A stretch of 64,000 nucleotides of DNA, from contig CANCMG010000008.1 in NCBI GenBank assembly GCA_947378965.1, positions 1 to 64,000 on the forward strand. Direction: 5' to 3'. Positions within the stretch are counted from its first letter, which is position 1. Each line of letters opens with the position of its first letter. The position numbers were made by a program, and so were the translations under genes. Source of the DNA: Alcaligenaceae bacterium (GTDB lineage: Bacteria; Pseudomonadota; Gammaproteobacteria; Burkholderiales; Burkholderiaceae_B). Below the pieces are notes generated by a model that saw only the letters and a list, made by a program, of their open reading frames with translations, was not told where the DNA came from and ran no database searches. Of the stretch, positions 18,089 to 27,843 are shown in pieces.

Positions 18089-19762
18089 ATGGCCCAGTAC
18101 GTATACACCATGCACCGCGTCGGCAAGACCGTGCCCCCTAAGCGTCAGATTTTGCGCGATATTTCTTTATCGTTTTTTCCGGGCGCCAAGATTGGCGTAC
18201 TCGGTACAAACGGGTCGGGTAAATCGACCCTGCTGAGGATTATGGCCGGTGTCGATAAAGAGATCGAAGGCGACGCCGTACCGATGCCTGGGCTGAATAT
18301 CGGTTACCTTGAACAAGAGCCTAAGCTTAATCCCGACCACACGGTACGAGAAGTGGTTGAAGAGGGCCTCGGTGCAGTCGTTGCAGCGCGCAAACGCTTG
18401 GATGCCGTGTATGCAGCGTACGCCGAACCTGACGCCGATTTTGACGCGCTTGCAGCCGAGCAAGCTGACCTTGAGGCGGTGATCGCGGCGGCAGCTTCAA
18501 GCGGTTCAGACGATATCGAAACCCAAATGGAAATCGCGGCCGATGCCTTGCGCCTGCCGCCTTGGGATGCCAATGTGGGCAAGCTCTCAGGCGGTGAAAA
18601 ACGTCGTGTGGCGTTGTGCCGCCTGTTGCTGTCTAAGCCAGACATGTTGTTGCTTGACGAGCCCACCAACCACTTAGACGCTGAAAGCGTTGAGTGGCTT
18701 GAGCAGTTTTTAGCGAAATTTCCCGGCACGGTTGTTGGCGTGACCCACGATCGTTATTTTTTGGATAACGCTGCCGAATGGATTCTTGAGCTTGACCGTG
18801 GTCATGGTATCCCCTGGAAAGGCAACTACAGTTCGTGGCTTGAGCAAAAAGATGCTCGCCTAAAAACTGAAGAGTCGACTGAATCGGCACGCCAAAAGAC
18901 CATCAAAAAAGAACTTGAATGGGTACGTCAAAACGCCAAGGGCCGTCAGGCAAAATCCAAGGCCCGTATGGCGCGTTTTGAAGAGTTGTCATCGCACGAA
19001 TATCAAAAGCGCAACGAGACCCAAGAAATCTTCATCCCTGTGGCTGAGCGCTTAGGTAACGAGGCGATTGAGTTTGTTAACGTCAGCAAAGCCTTTGGCG
19101 ATCGCTTGTTGATTGATAACTTAAGCTTTCGCGTGCCGCCAGGCGCGATTGTTGGCATCATCGGCCCGAACGGTGCCGGTAAATCAACCTTGTTTCGCAT
19201 GATTGCAGGCCAAGAAAAACCCGATAGCGGTCAGGTCAATATCGGTTCAACCGTCAAGATCGCGTTTGTAGATCAATCGCGCGATTCGTTACCCAACGAT
19301 AAAACCGTGTTTGATTCGATCGCAGACGGCGCCGACATTTTGACCGTGGGTCGCTTTGAAATGCCCGCACGTGCTTACCTCGGGCGCTTTAACTTTAAAG
19401 GCGCCGATCAGGGCAAGATGGTGGGGCAGTTGTCAGGCGGTGAGCGTGGCCGGCTGCACTTGGCTAAAACCCTGATCACCGGCGGCAACGTGTTGCTGCT
19501 TGACGAACCCTCAAACGACCTCGACGTTGAAACATTGCGCGCGGTTGAAGACGCCTTGCTTGAGTTTGCCGGCTCAGTCATGGTGATCAGCCACGATCGC
19601 TGGTTTTTAGATCGCATTGCCACGCATATTTTGGCCTTCGAGGGCGATTCGCAGGCGGTATTTTTTGATGGTAATTATCAAGAGTACGAAGCCGACAAAC
19701 GTCGTCGTTTGGGCGAAGCAGGTGCTGCACCTAAACGGATTCGGTATAAGGCGTTGCGGTAG
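18089..19762 (+). CDS. ettA: energy-dependent translational throttle protein EttA (ABC-F)
   Basis: 557 aa; MAQYVYTMHRVGKTVPPKRQILRDISLSFFPGAKIGVLGTNGSGKST; two ABC domains, LSGGEKRRVALCRLLL and LSGGERGRLHLAKTL. Confidence 0.96.
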   Translation: MAQYVYTMHRVGKTVPPKRQILRDISLSFFPGAKIGVLGTNGSGKSTLLRIMAGVDKEIEGDAVPMPGLNIGYLEQEPKLNPDHTVREVVEEGLGAVVAARKRLDAVYAAYAEPDADFDALAAEQADLEAVIAAAASSGSDDIETQMEIAADALRLPPWDANVGKLSGGEKRRVALCRLLLSKPDMLLLDEPTNHLDAESVEWLEQFLAKFPGTVVGVTHDRYFLDNAAEWILELDRGHGIPWKGNYSSWLEQKDARLKTEESTESARQKTIKKELEWVRQNAKGRQAKSKARMARFEELSSHEYQKRNETQEIFIPVAERLGNEAIEFVNVSKAFGDRLLIDNLSFRVPPGAIVGIIGPNGAGKSTLFRMIAGQEKPDSGQVNIGSTVKIAFVDQSRDSLPNDKTVFDSIADGADILTVGRFEMPARAYLGRFNFKGADQGKMVGQLSGGERGRLHLAKTLITGGNVLLLDEPSNDLDVETLRAVEDALLEFAGSVMVISHDRWFLDRIATHILAFEGDSQAVFFDGNYQEYEADKRRRLGEAGAAPKRIRYKALR

Positions 19763-19782
19763 TCGCAATGAGAATCGATTGA

Positions 19783-20064
19783 ATGCGAGTCATCAAATTT
19801 TCTGAAGCCAGGAATCAATTAAACCAGGTGATTGATCAAGTGGTTGATGAAGGCGATTTCACGATTATTGCGCGTCGAGATGCGCAAGATGCCGTCCTCA
19901 TGTCTTTAGATACGTTCAACAGTCTTAGTGAAACGCTTTACCTGTTAAGGTCTCCCGCGAATGCCGCGCACTTGAATCGGTCGCTTGCTCAGTACTGCGG
20001 GTACATTGACAAACAGCACAAAAGCTTGCAGATACTCAGAAATACTCGAGTCGATATGATCTAG
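19783..20064 (+). CDS. YefM/Phd-family antitoxin-like protein (no adjacent toxin)
   Basis: MRVIKFSEARNQLNQVIDQVVDEGDFTIIARRDAQDAVLMSLDTFNSLSETLYLLRSPANAAHL is YefM-like. Confidence 0.75.
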   Translation: MRVIKFSEARNQLNQVIDQVVDEGDFTIIARRDAQDAVLMSLDTFNSLSETLYLLRSPANAAHLNRSLAQYCGYIDKQHKSLQILRNTRVDMI

Positions 20065-20137
20065 ATCATGCCAATTTGGGTGGTGCAGGCTACTATTTAG
20101 CCATCAGTGCATGTACCTTCAATGATGGAGTCACGAA

Positions 20138-20350
20138 ATGGAAACGATCAATTTAAGTATCACCGGTATGACCTGCGGCAACTGCGTGAAGCATGTTGAA
20201 AAAGCGCTGAAAGGCGTTGCGGGTGTCACAGGGGTTGAAGTCGATCTAGCCGCAGGCGCAGCGCGCGTGGTAGGTGACTTCTCAAAGGGCGCAGTGGCAC
20301 TGATTGACGTATTAAACGAAGAAGGCTACCCCGCACAGGTCAAAAAATGA
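20138..20350 (+). CDS. heavy-metal-associated (HMA) domain copper chaperone-like protein
   Basis: 70 aa; ITGMTCGNCVKHVEKALKGVAGV, CxxC metal-binding motif. Confidence 0.9.
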   Translation: METINLSITGMTCGNCVKHVEKALKGVAGVTGVEVDLAAGAARVVGDFSKGAVALIDVLNEEGYPAQVKK

Positions 20351-20858
20351 ACATGACCCACTACATGCAATTGTTGGCCGACAACCAACCGTGGAATCTT
20401 ATGATTTTCATGGCGATTCCGATTGTATTGGCCGAGACGCTGGCGATCACTGAACTGTATGTGTTGTATACCCGTCGCCTTGATGGGCCTGTATATCTTG
20501 TGAACCGCTTAGCCGGTGCGGTAGTGGGTGTGTACTTTGTGGGATTATTGTTTACCTGCTCGCAACCGCCGTTGTACCTATCACCCAAGCCAAAGAATGG
20601 CGCACAGTGATCGATGTGATCGCGGTGGGGTCTTATCTGATTGGCGGCTTGCCTTTGATTTGGATTGCTCTGCAAGAGTTTGGCTGGGTCAATCAAAAAC
20701 TAGACGCCATGGCGAAGTTAAAAATACACGCCATCTGTGTGGCGCTATTTTTAGTGTTTGGTCACGTAGCTATGATTAGCGGGATGCTTGACCCGTCATT
20801 GCTGGGCTACAACGGGCCTGGACATGACGCACCAAGAACCCAATCTCATGGTCACTAA
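20347..20858 (+). pseudogene. small membrane protein split by an apparent 1-nt frameshift (ORFs 20347-20610 and 20607-20858)
   Basis: Frame shift near 20542-20544 restores a continuous membrane protein: ...GVYFVG | IIVYLLATAVVPITQAKEWRTVIDVIAVGSYLIGGLPL... Confidence 0.7.
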
Positions 20859-20863
20859 AGACC

Positions 20864-21466
20864 TTATATCGAGTGAATCTTCGGTTTAGCCGGCGACTGA
20901 AGATTTAGTTTTTTGCGATTGGGCTCAATTTCGCTAAGCGGATCGACGCACTGCATCGTGGCCAGACACCGTTCGGTCAGCAATTGATACTGTCCGGTGC
21001 CCATCGATTTCCAGGCGATCTCTTGGTCTTTCAGCTCGCGCACCACCTTCGCGGGGGCGCCCAACACCATGCTCCGCGGCGGGATGATCATGCCCGCTTT
21101 CACAAAGGCCGAGGCCCCAACGATGCTGCAGGTGCCCACCACCGCCTCATCCATCACCACAGCATTCATGCCTACCAAGGCATTGCGTTCAACCCTGCAG
21201 CCATGCAAGATGGCGCCATGACCTACGTGGCCATCGACCTCAACCACGGTTTCGCTATCCGGAAACCCATGCACCACGCAGCTATCCTGAATATTGGCCC
21301 CTTCTTCGATCACAATCCGACCAAAGTCGCCGCGCAGGCTCGCCAAGGGGCCGATATAACAACGTGCACCGATGATGACGTCACCGATCAATACGGCGGT
21401 GGGATGTACATAAGCGGTTGGGTGAACGACAGGGGTGATTCCGTCGATGGCATAGACCTTTAGCAT
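20864..21466 (-). CDS. gamma-carbonic-anhydrase-like hexapeptide-repeat protein (PaaY/CaiE-like)
   Basis: [69 protein letters not shown]; left-handed beta-helix repeats. Confidence 0.88.
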   Translation of the reverse strand: MLKVYAIDGITPVVHPTAYVHPTAVLIGDVIIGARCYIGPLASLRGDFGRIVIEEGANIQDSCVVHGFPDSETVVEVDGHVGHGAILHGCRVERNALVGMNAVVMDEAVVGTCSIVGASAFVKAGMIIPPRSMVLGAPAKVVRELKDQEIAWKSMGTGQYQLLTERCLATMQCVDPLSEIEPNRKKLNLQSPAKPKIHSI

Positions 21467-21616
21467 TGTGGCTGATCCTGAGTGTTGTGAGCGCGATAGC
21501 CTTGTTATCATACTTCTCATCGACCTCCTACCCGCCCTAAAGACTGGAGCGCTTACCGCTTCAGCCTGGGATGTGGAGAATTTCTGCGCATTCCATTAAA
21601 CCTACACAGAGACATC

Positions 21617-22075
21617 ATGAGCCGAGCCCCTGCCCAAACGCGCGACGCCTTCGCGCACTTTCACCGAATCGAAACTCGCTGGAAAGACAACGACGTTTTT
21701 GCACATGTGAACAACGTGGTGTATTACTCGTACTTTGATACGGCAGTCACCGCCTTCTTGATCAAGCAGGGTGTGCTTGAATTACAAAAGTCAAAGCTCG
21801 TGGGCTTAGTGGCTGAAACGCACTGCCGCTTTATCAGTTCGATGGCGTTTCCGGATACCGTGCATGTAGGTATGCGCCTAGGCAAGCTAGGTAATAGCAG
21901 CATTCGCTACGAAATCGGCATCTTTAGAAATGACGATATACAGGTTTCAGCGCAAGGGTATTTCGTGCACGTGTATGTTGATTTGGCGACCAACAAAGCC
22001 GTGCCAGTGCCAGAGTCATTGGTCAAGGCCGCCGACTTATTGCGCGTACCAGGCTTAGGTATAGTCGAGCATTAA
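21617..22075 (+). CDS. acyl-CoA thioesterase (4HBT family)
   Basis: 152 aa; RWKDNDVFAHVNNVVYYSYFDTA hotdog thioesterase motif. Confidence 0.88.
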   Translation: MSRAPAQTRDAFAHFHRIETRWKDNDVFAHVNNVVYYSYFDTAVTAFLIKQGVLELQKSKLVGLVAETHCRFISSMAFPDTVHVGMRLGKLGNSSIRYEIGIFRNDDIQVSAQGYFVHVYVDLATNKAVPVPESLVKAADLLRVPGLGIVEH

Positions 22076-22076
22076 T

Positions 22077-22838
22077 ATGAAAATGCACATCCTCTCTGGC
22101 GGTCGTCTACGCTTGCGTAAAAGTATTTACATGCCGGATGCCGAGCGGCAAGAGCTGATCGACCTACCTGTGAATTGTTATTTGTTGCGCCATCCAGAGG
22201 GCAATGTCCTGTTTGATACGGGATGTCATCCGTCAACCACAACGGACGCGGCAGGGCGTTGGGGTTCGATTGCCAAGGCGATTGTGCCGATTTCAAAGCC
22301 AGAAGAAAACCTCATTGATCAATTAGCGCTAGTCGGTTTACAGCCAAGCGATATTGACGTGGTGGTGAACTCACACTTTCATTCTGATCACTGTGGTTGT
22401 AACGAGTTCTTTAAAAAGGCTACGGTGATTTGCCACGCTAAAGAACTTGAGGCGGCAAGCGAACTTGAAGCTGAAAAAATGGGGTACCTGGCGGTAGATT
22501 GGAAACACTCATTACCTACCGAAACGATCACCGAACAGCGTGACTTGTTTAATGATGGCCGCATCGTGTTGCTGCCCATGCCAGGCCATACGCCAGGCAT
22601 GACAACCGCACTGGTGGGGTTGGATCGTTCTGGATCATTTTTACTGGCCTCAGACTCTGTCGCCTTGCGCGCTAATCTTGACCTGGATATCAACCCTCGC
22701 AACACCTGGAGCCCAGAGCACTCAAGTCACTCGATGAGCGAGATCCGAAAAATCGAAGCGTCTGGCGTGACAGTGCTGTTTGGGCACGATGCTGAGCAGG
22801 CGAAGGGGTTGCTCAAAGGGGGAGAGTTTTACGCTTAA
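22077..22838 (+). CDS. N-acyl homoserine lactonase-like metallo-beta-lactamase-fold hydrolase
   Basis: 253 aa; NSHFHSDHCG (HxHxDH), PGHTPGM, FGHDAEQ. Confidence 0.82.
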   Translation: MKMHILSGGRLRLRKSIYMPDAERQELIDLPVNCYLLRHPEGNVLFDTGCHPSTTTDAAGRWGSIAKAIVPISKPEENLIDQLALVGLQPSDIDVVVNSHFHSDHCGCNEFFKKATVICHAKELEAASELEAEKMGYLAVDWKHSLPTETITEQRDLFNDGRIVLLPMPGHTPGMTTALVGLDRSGSFLLASDSVALRANLDLDINPRNTWSPEHSSHSMSEIRKIEASGVTVLFGHDAEQAKGLLKGGEFYA

Positions 22839-22992
22839 GACGTGGGTTACCTGCCGCACTCTCTTTGTCAACGTGCCAACGTCACTAAACAACAAGTGTC
22901 TCAGCGCCTTTTTTGACAGCCCGAGCGTGAATTGAGCCGCTTGATCATTGATCTTGTATGATGGCCGATCAATCGCCATAGGGGCCTTCAGA

Positions 22993-25032
22993 ATGCATCG
23001 CATTGGTATAGATGTTGGCGGGACGTTCACCGATTTCACACTGATCGATGAGTCTAGTGGGCAGGTGACCTTTTTCAAGGTCCCGTCTACGCCCCACGAT
23101 CCCTCTGAAGCGATCGAACTGGGTATTGCGGGATTGATGCAGCAAGAACAACTCGCGCCCCAAGATATTTCACATTTGAGTCACGGTACAACCGTTGCGA
23201 CCAATCTGATTATTGAACGCAAGGGCGCTTCCTGCGGGTTGATCACAACACGGGGCTTTAGGGATGTCCTTGAGCTTGCCAGACAAACCAGACCGCACCT
23301 TTATGACTATACCGTCACCAAGCCCGTTGCTCTGGTGCCGCGCAAATGGCGTCTTGAAGTCAGTGAGCGGTTATATGCTAACGGCGAGGTGCATACCGCC
23401 TTAAATGAAGCCGACGTGGTCACTGCTGCCCTAGCGTTGAAAGCGGCGGGCGTTGAGGCCGTGGCGCTCTGTTTCTTGCACGCCTATCGCAACGGTATCC
23501 ATGAACGACAAGCGCGAGACATCGTGCGCAAGATACTGCCGAACGTGTACATCAGTATCTCAAGTGAAGTTCTACCCGAGTTTCGCGAGTACGAGCGGCT
23601 ATCGACGACTGCGCTCAATGCGATCATCGGGCCTCGTATGCAGCGTTATCTGCAGCGTTTTCTCGAACGTGTCGCTGCAATGAACATCCCGACTGAACCA
23701 CTGACCATTCATTCCAATGGTGGTCTCATGTCAGTGCAGACTGTTCGCGATTTTCCGGTACGCACCTGTTTGTCAGGGCCCGCGGCCGGAGTGGTTGGGG
23801 CGGCGGTTCTTGGGCGTATCGCGGGTTTTCCAAATCTCGTCACCTTCGATGTGGGTGGCACCAGTACCGACGTCTCGTTGATTGATCAAGGTCGACCAAT
23901 CTTTACCTCGAATCGGACGGTTGCTGGTCATCCGGTTAAAACGCCCATGGTTGATATCCATGTTATTGGTGCGGGTGGTGGCAGTATCGCGTGGCTCGAT
24001 GAAGTCGGCTCTCTGAAGGTTGGGCCACACAGTGCGGGCGCCGTGCCGGGCCCTGTGGGCTATGGGCGCGGAGGCCTTGAACCAACGATTACTGACGCTG
24101 AACTCACCTTGCATCGACTCAATCCTGAGTCTCTGTTGCAAGGGAAAATGCCGGTATTTTTAGAGCAAGCTAAAAAAATTATTCAGGATAAAGTTGCTGA
24201 ACCTCTCGGGCTCACACTAGAAGCCGCAGCCGACGGGATCATCCGGATCGCCAATGCCAATATGAGCCGTGCCATTCGCTCGGTATCCACTGAGCGTGGT
24301 TATGACTTGTCAAAATTTGCGCTGTTGGCCTTTGGTGGTGCAGGGCCATTGCACGCTATGGAAGTCGCCAAAGAGTGTGGCATTCCTATTGTTGTTGTCC
24401 CCCAAGAGCCTGGCACGATGTGTGCCCGGGGTATGCTGTTAACCGACATTTCTTTTGATTTTGTGGTGAGCGACATCGCCTTGATTGAGCAAGCAAGCTG
24501 GTTTCGGATACAAGAAAAATTTAAATTACTTAAACAACAAGCCTTCGAATGGCTGGTACGTGAGCGTGTCGCCTCAGGCGATCAACACTATCAGGCCGTG
24601 CTTGATGCTCGCTATGTCGGACAAAATTTCGAAGTTCAAGTCGCAGTGGCAGACCTTGAGGCCCCCGATTACGCCGCCTTTGCGGAGGGTTTTCATCAGG
24701 CACATCTGCGTGAATACGGCTACAACGTGCCCGAACGTCCCATTGAGATCATCAACTGTCGTGTCAAGGCAATCGGTAGCGTGATTAAAGCACCGCTGCC
24801 AAAACTGCCGATCCATACAACCGCCCCTACGCCGATCTCAGAGCGTGACGTCTATTTTGGCGCTGCAATCGGTTGGCTTGCGACGAAGGTTTATCGCCGC
24901 ACTGATCTGCGAGCAGGGCTGTCGCTCGTGGGTCCCGCGATTATTGAAGAAATGAGTTCAACAACGGTGATTGCGCCAGAGCAAACAATGGCCGTTGATG
25001 ACTACGGTAATTTGATTGTGCAAATCTGCTAA
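22993..25032 (+). CDS. hydantoinase/oxoprolinase family protein, HyuA-like subunit
   Basis: MHRIGIDVGGTFTDFTLIDESSGQVTFFKVPSTPHDPS; HGTTVATNLIIERKGA; FDVGGTSTDVSLI. Confidence 0.93.
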   Translation: MHRIGIDVGGTFTDFTLIDESSGQVTFFKVPSTPHDPSEAIELGIAGLMQQEQLAPQDISHLSHGTTVATNLIIERKGASCGLITTRGFRDVLELARQTRPHLYDYTVTKPVALVPRKWRLEVSERLYANGEVHTALNEADVVTAALALKAAGVEAVALCFLHAYRNGIHERQARDIVRKILPNVYISISSEVLPEFREYERLSTTALNAIIGPRMQRYLQRFLERVAAMNIPTEPLTIHSNGGLMSVQTVRDFPVRTCLSGPAAGVVGAAVLGRIAGFPNLVTFDVGGTSTDVSLIDQGRPIFTSNRTVAGHPVKTPMVDIHVIGAGGGSIAWLDEVGSLKVGPHSAGAVPGPVGYGRGGLEPTITDAELTLHRLNPESLLQGKMPVFLEQAKKIIQDKVAEPLGLTLEAAADGIIRIANANMSRAIRSVSTERGYDLSKFALLAFGGAGPLHAMEVAKECGIPIVVVPQEPGTMCARGMLLTDISFDFVVSDIALIEQASWFRIQEKFKLLKQQAFEWLVRERVASGDQHYQAVLDARYVGQNFEVQVAVADLEAPDYAAFAEGFHQAHLREYGYNVPERPIEIINCRVKAIGSVIKAPLPKLPIHTTAPTPISERDVYFGAAIGWLATKVYRRTDLRAGLSLVGPAIIEEMSSTTVIAPEQTMAVDDYGNLIVQIC

Positions 25033-25044
25033 AGAGGGTCTAAA

Positions 25045-26778
25045 TTGAATACGATACAGACGATTTCTGATCCGATCGAGATGGAGGTCTTTAATAACCG
25101 ACTGCTCTCGATTACCGAAGATATGAACAATACCTTGGTGCGCTCATCGTTTTCAACCAACATCAAAGAGCGCAAAGATTGTTCGGTGGCGTTGTTTGAT
25201 ATTGCTGGCAGGCTGGTGGTGCAGGGCACCCAGATCCCCTTGCATCTGGGCTCATTAAACGGCGCAATGGCGGCGGTTCTCCAACAATATCCCTTGGCCG
25301 ATATCGTAGACGGCGACGCCTTTATTTCTAACGATCCCTATTTGGCCGGCGGTAGCCACCTTCCTGATATCAATATCATCACGCCTATTTTTTACAATCA
25401 GGCGATTGTTTTTTTTGCAGCCAATATCGGCCATCATGCTGACGTGGGTGGCTCAGTACCTGGCTCGATTGCGGGCGGGTTACGCAGCGTGTTCGAAGAG
25501 GGGATTCGTATCCCTGTGGTGCGGATTGTCAGACAGGGCATCGTCGATGACGACATGCTTCGCTTAATTTCATCGAACACGCGAGACCCTGAAGAACGCG
25601 TACTGGATCTCAAGGTTCAGATTGCGACTAACCATCGCGGCTCAGAGGCGGTCAAAGGCTTACTGAACCAAATGGGACTGACCCGCGCCTTGAATGCCGT
25701 TGAAGATGTCATTCGCTATACCCGTAATCGCCTGGTGCATGTGATTGGTGAGTTGAAAGAGGGCTCCTATTCTTTTGTCAATATCATGGATGATGACGGT
25801 TTGGGCGGTGGGGATCCAGTCGAAATTCATGTAAAAGTGACAGTGAAACAAGGGCGTTTGAGCTTTGATTTCACTGGGTCTGCGAAACAAGCGCGTGGTG
25901 CGATGAATTTGCCAGTCAGTGCTCTCAATGCGAGCGTTTACTATTCAGTCAAAGCGCTACTGGCACCCGATCTGGCGGCAAACGCCGGGTTTTTTGAACC
26001 GATAGATATTTATGCACCGCTTGGCACCATCGTGAACCCTGAGGCCCCTGCCTCGGTTGGGGCGCGTTCGCTGACGGCGCAGAAGGTAGCTGGTGCGATT
26101 TTTGGCGCCTTCAGAGGTGTTCTGCCAGAATCTCGGATCATGGCCTCGAGTAACGACGCCTGTCCTGCGATTGTTTTTTCAGGAAAACTTGCACGCCGCG
26201 CCGGCACGTTTGTTTACCTCGAAACGATTGGTGGCGGAAGCGGCGCCCGGGCCGATATGGATGGGATGGACGGCGTACACGTACACATGACCAACACCTC
26301 AAATCTGCCAATTGAAGCGCTTGAAAACGAATACCCTTTAATGGTCGATGAGTATGCGCTCGTGAACGACTCAGCGGGTGCGGGCCGTTTTCGTGGTGGC
26401 ATGTCGATTGCAAAGCAAATATCGGTGTTAGCTGAGGATATTATTTTTTCGGTTCGCTCGGATAACCATACGGCCGGAATTTCGACCGGGGTCAGGGGTG
26501 GGCACGCCGGTGGGCAAGCGCGTTTGCTGCACTATCACGCGGCGCACGAAGTTGAGGTGTTGTCGTCTAAAACAGCCAGTATTGCCTTACGTCCAGGCGA
26601 AAGTGTGCGCCTTGAAACCTCGGGCGCGGGCGGGTTTGGCGCTCCAGGTGAGCGCTCAACCGAAGCGCTAGCCCAAGATATGCTTGATGGCAGAATTACG
26701 CAAGAGGCAGCAACCCAGGTGTATGGCCAACGCGCCGCTGCGGCACAAGCGCTGATCGCTGAGCAACAGTTGAAATGA
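25045..26778 (+). CDS. hydantoinase B/oxoprolinase family protein, HyuB-like subunit
   Basis: 577 aa; DPIEMEVFNNRLLSITEDMNNTLVRSSFSTNIKERKDCSVALFD; NDPYLAGGSHLPDI. Confidence 0.93.
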   Translation: MNTIQTISDPIEMEVFNNRLLSITEDMNNTLVRSSFSTNIKERKDCSVALFDIAGRLVVQGTQIPLHLGSLNGAMAAVLQQYPLADIVDGDAFISNDPYLAGGSHLPDINIITPIFYNQAIVFFAANIGHHADVGGSVPGSIAGGLRSVFEEGIRIPVVRIVRQGIVDDDMLRLISSNTRDPEERVLDLKVQIATNHRGSEAVKGLLNQMGLTRALNAVEDVIRYTRNRLVHVIGELKEGSYSFVNIMDDDGLGGGDPVEIHVKVTVKQGRLSFDFTGSAKQARGAMNLPVSALNASVYYSVKALLAPDLAANAGFFEPIDIYAPLGTIVNPEAPASVGARSLTAQKVAGAIFGAFRGVLPESRIMASSNDACPAIVFSGKLARRAGTFVYLETIGGGSGARADMDGMDGVHVHMTNTSNLPIEALENEYPLMVDEYALVNDSAGAGRFRGGMSIAKQISVLAEDIIFSVRSDNHTAGISTGVRGGHAGGQARLLHYHAAHEVEVLSSKTASIALRPGESVRLETSGAGGFGAPGERSTEALAQDMLDGRITQEAATQVYGQRAAAAQALIAEQQLK

Positions 26779-26791
26779 ATGGGCTATTTTT

Positions 26792-27784
26792 TTGGGGATG
26801 ATGATGAAACAATATCTTTCACTATTTTTACCTGCGCTGTTCGCAGTCAGTCTGGGGTCTTTAGCGCAGGCGCAAGACGCAGAAAAGTGGCCTGTCAAGG
26901 CCGTGCATTTAATTGTGCCCTTCGCCAGTGGAGGTTCGACCGACCTCATCGCTCGTCAAGTCGCCAATGAACTTTCGAAAAAAATTGGGCAACCCGTTAT
27001 CGTAGAAAATAAAGCGGGCGCAAGTGGTGTGATCGGCTCGAGTTTTGTGGCAAAACAAGCAGCGGATGGCTATACGCTGCTAATGGGCTCGGTTTCAACG
27101 CATGCGATGGCCCCCAGTGTTTTTGCAAAACTGCCTTATGACATTATTAAGGATTTCACTCCAATCACTTTGGTAGGAAGTATTCCGGATCTGATTGTTG
27201 TTAATCCTAATTTACCTGCAAAAAATCTGATTGAATTTATTGCGCTCGCAAAAAGTAAGCCAGGTGCGATGTCCTTTGCGACTGCAGGAAACGGAACCTC
27301 CAGTCATCTGGGTAGTGCGTATTTTGCTGCAGAGGCGGGTATCGACCTCAACCAGGTTCCCTACAAGGGTTCGGGGCCAGCGTTGCTCGATGTCTTGGGT
27401 GGGCATGTCGACATGATGCTCGATGTCATCATGACTTCAATCGAGCCGCTAAAAGCCGGCAAGCTAAGAGCCTTGGCCGTAACCTCTTTGAACCGATCGC
27501 CTTTGCTTCCTGAGGTACCCACTGTTAATGAGCTTGGTATAAAAAATTTCGAAGCAATCATCTGGTTTGGGATTCTGGCACCTGGCAATATGTCGGTCGG
27601 CTTGCAAAATAAAATAGCAGATGCCTTTGATGCTGCGATTCATTCGCCAGAGATAAAAAACTACCTTCAAAAACAAGGTGTTGAGCTCGGAGGAACTGGC
27701 TCCTTGGCTTTCGCAGCTCGCATCAAAGCCGATACCGAGAAGTGGGCAGGTGTGGTGAAGCTTGCTGGTATTCGTCCTGAGTAG
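26792..27784 (+). CDS. Bug-family tripartite tricarboxylate transporter substrate-binding protein
   Basis: KAVHLIVPFASGGSTDLIARQV, NKAGASGVIGSSFVAKQAADGYT, QVPYKGSGPALLDVLGGHVD. Confidence 0.9.
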   Translation: MGMMMKQYLSLFLPALFAVSLGSLAQAQDAEKWPVKAVHLIVPFASGGSTDLIARQVANELSKKIGQPVIVENKAGASGVIGSSFVAKQAADGYTLLMGSVSTHAMAPSVFAKLPYDIIKDFTPITLVGSIPDLIVVNPNLPAKNLIEFIALAKSKPGAMSFATAGNGTSSHLGSAYFAAEAGIDLNQVPYKGSGPALLDVLGGHVDMMLDVIMTSIEPLKAGKLRALAVTSLNRSPLLPEVPTVNELGIKNFEAIIWFGILAPGNMSVGLQNKIADAFDAAIHSPEIKNYLQKQGVELGGTGSLAFAARIKADTEKWAGVVKLAGIRPE

Positions 27785-27840
27785 GGTGTTGACATCCTAC
27801 CCAGCCTCGTCCCGCCTAGGGTGTTGACATCCCGCCGCCA
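27782..27840. repeat. 2-copy, 35-bp spaced repeat TAGGGTGTTGACATCC beginning at a stop codon
   Basis: tagggtgttgacatcc at 27782 and again at 27817; the first copy starts with the TAG stop of the Bug gene. Confidence 0.8.
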
Positions 27841-27843
27841 GCT

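Noticed and set aside
20540-20610. Programmed ribosomal frameshifting in the split membrane protein
   Set aside because: No slippery heptamer of the X-XXY-YYZ type at the switch point (gtgggattattg); mutation or sequencing error is simpler.
20984-21463. 159-aa ORF antisense to the PaaY-like gene
   Set aside because: His-rich antisense shadow of the hexapeptide-repeat gene; no recognisable motif.
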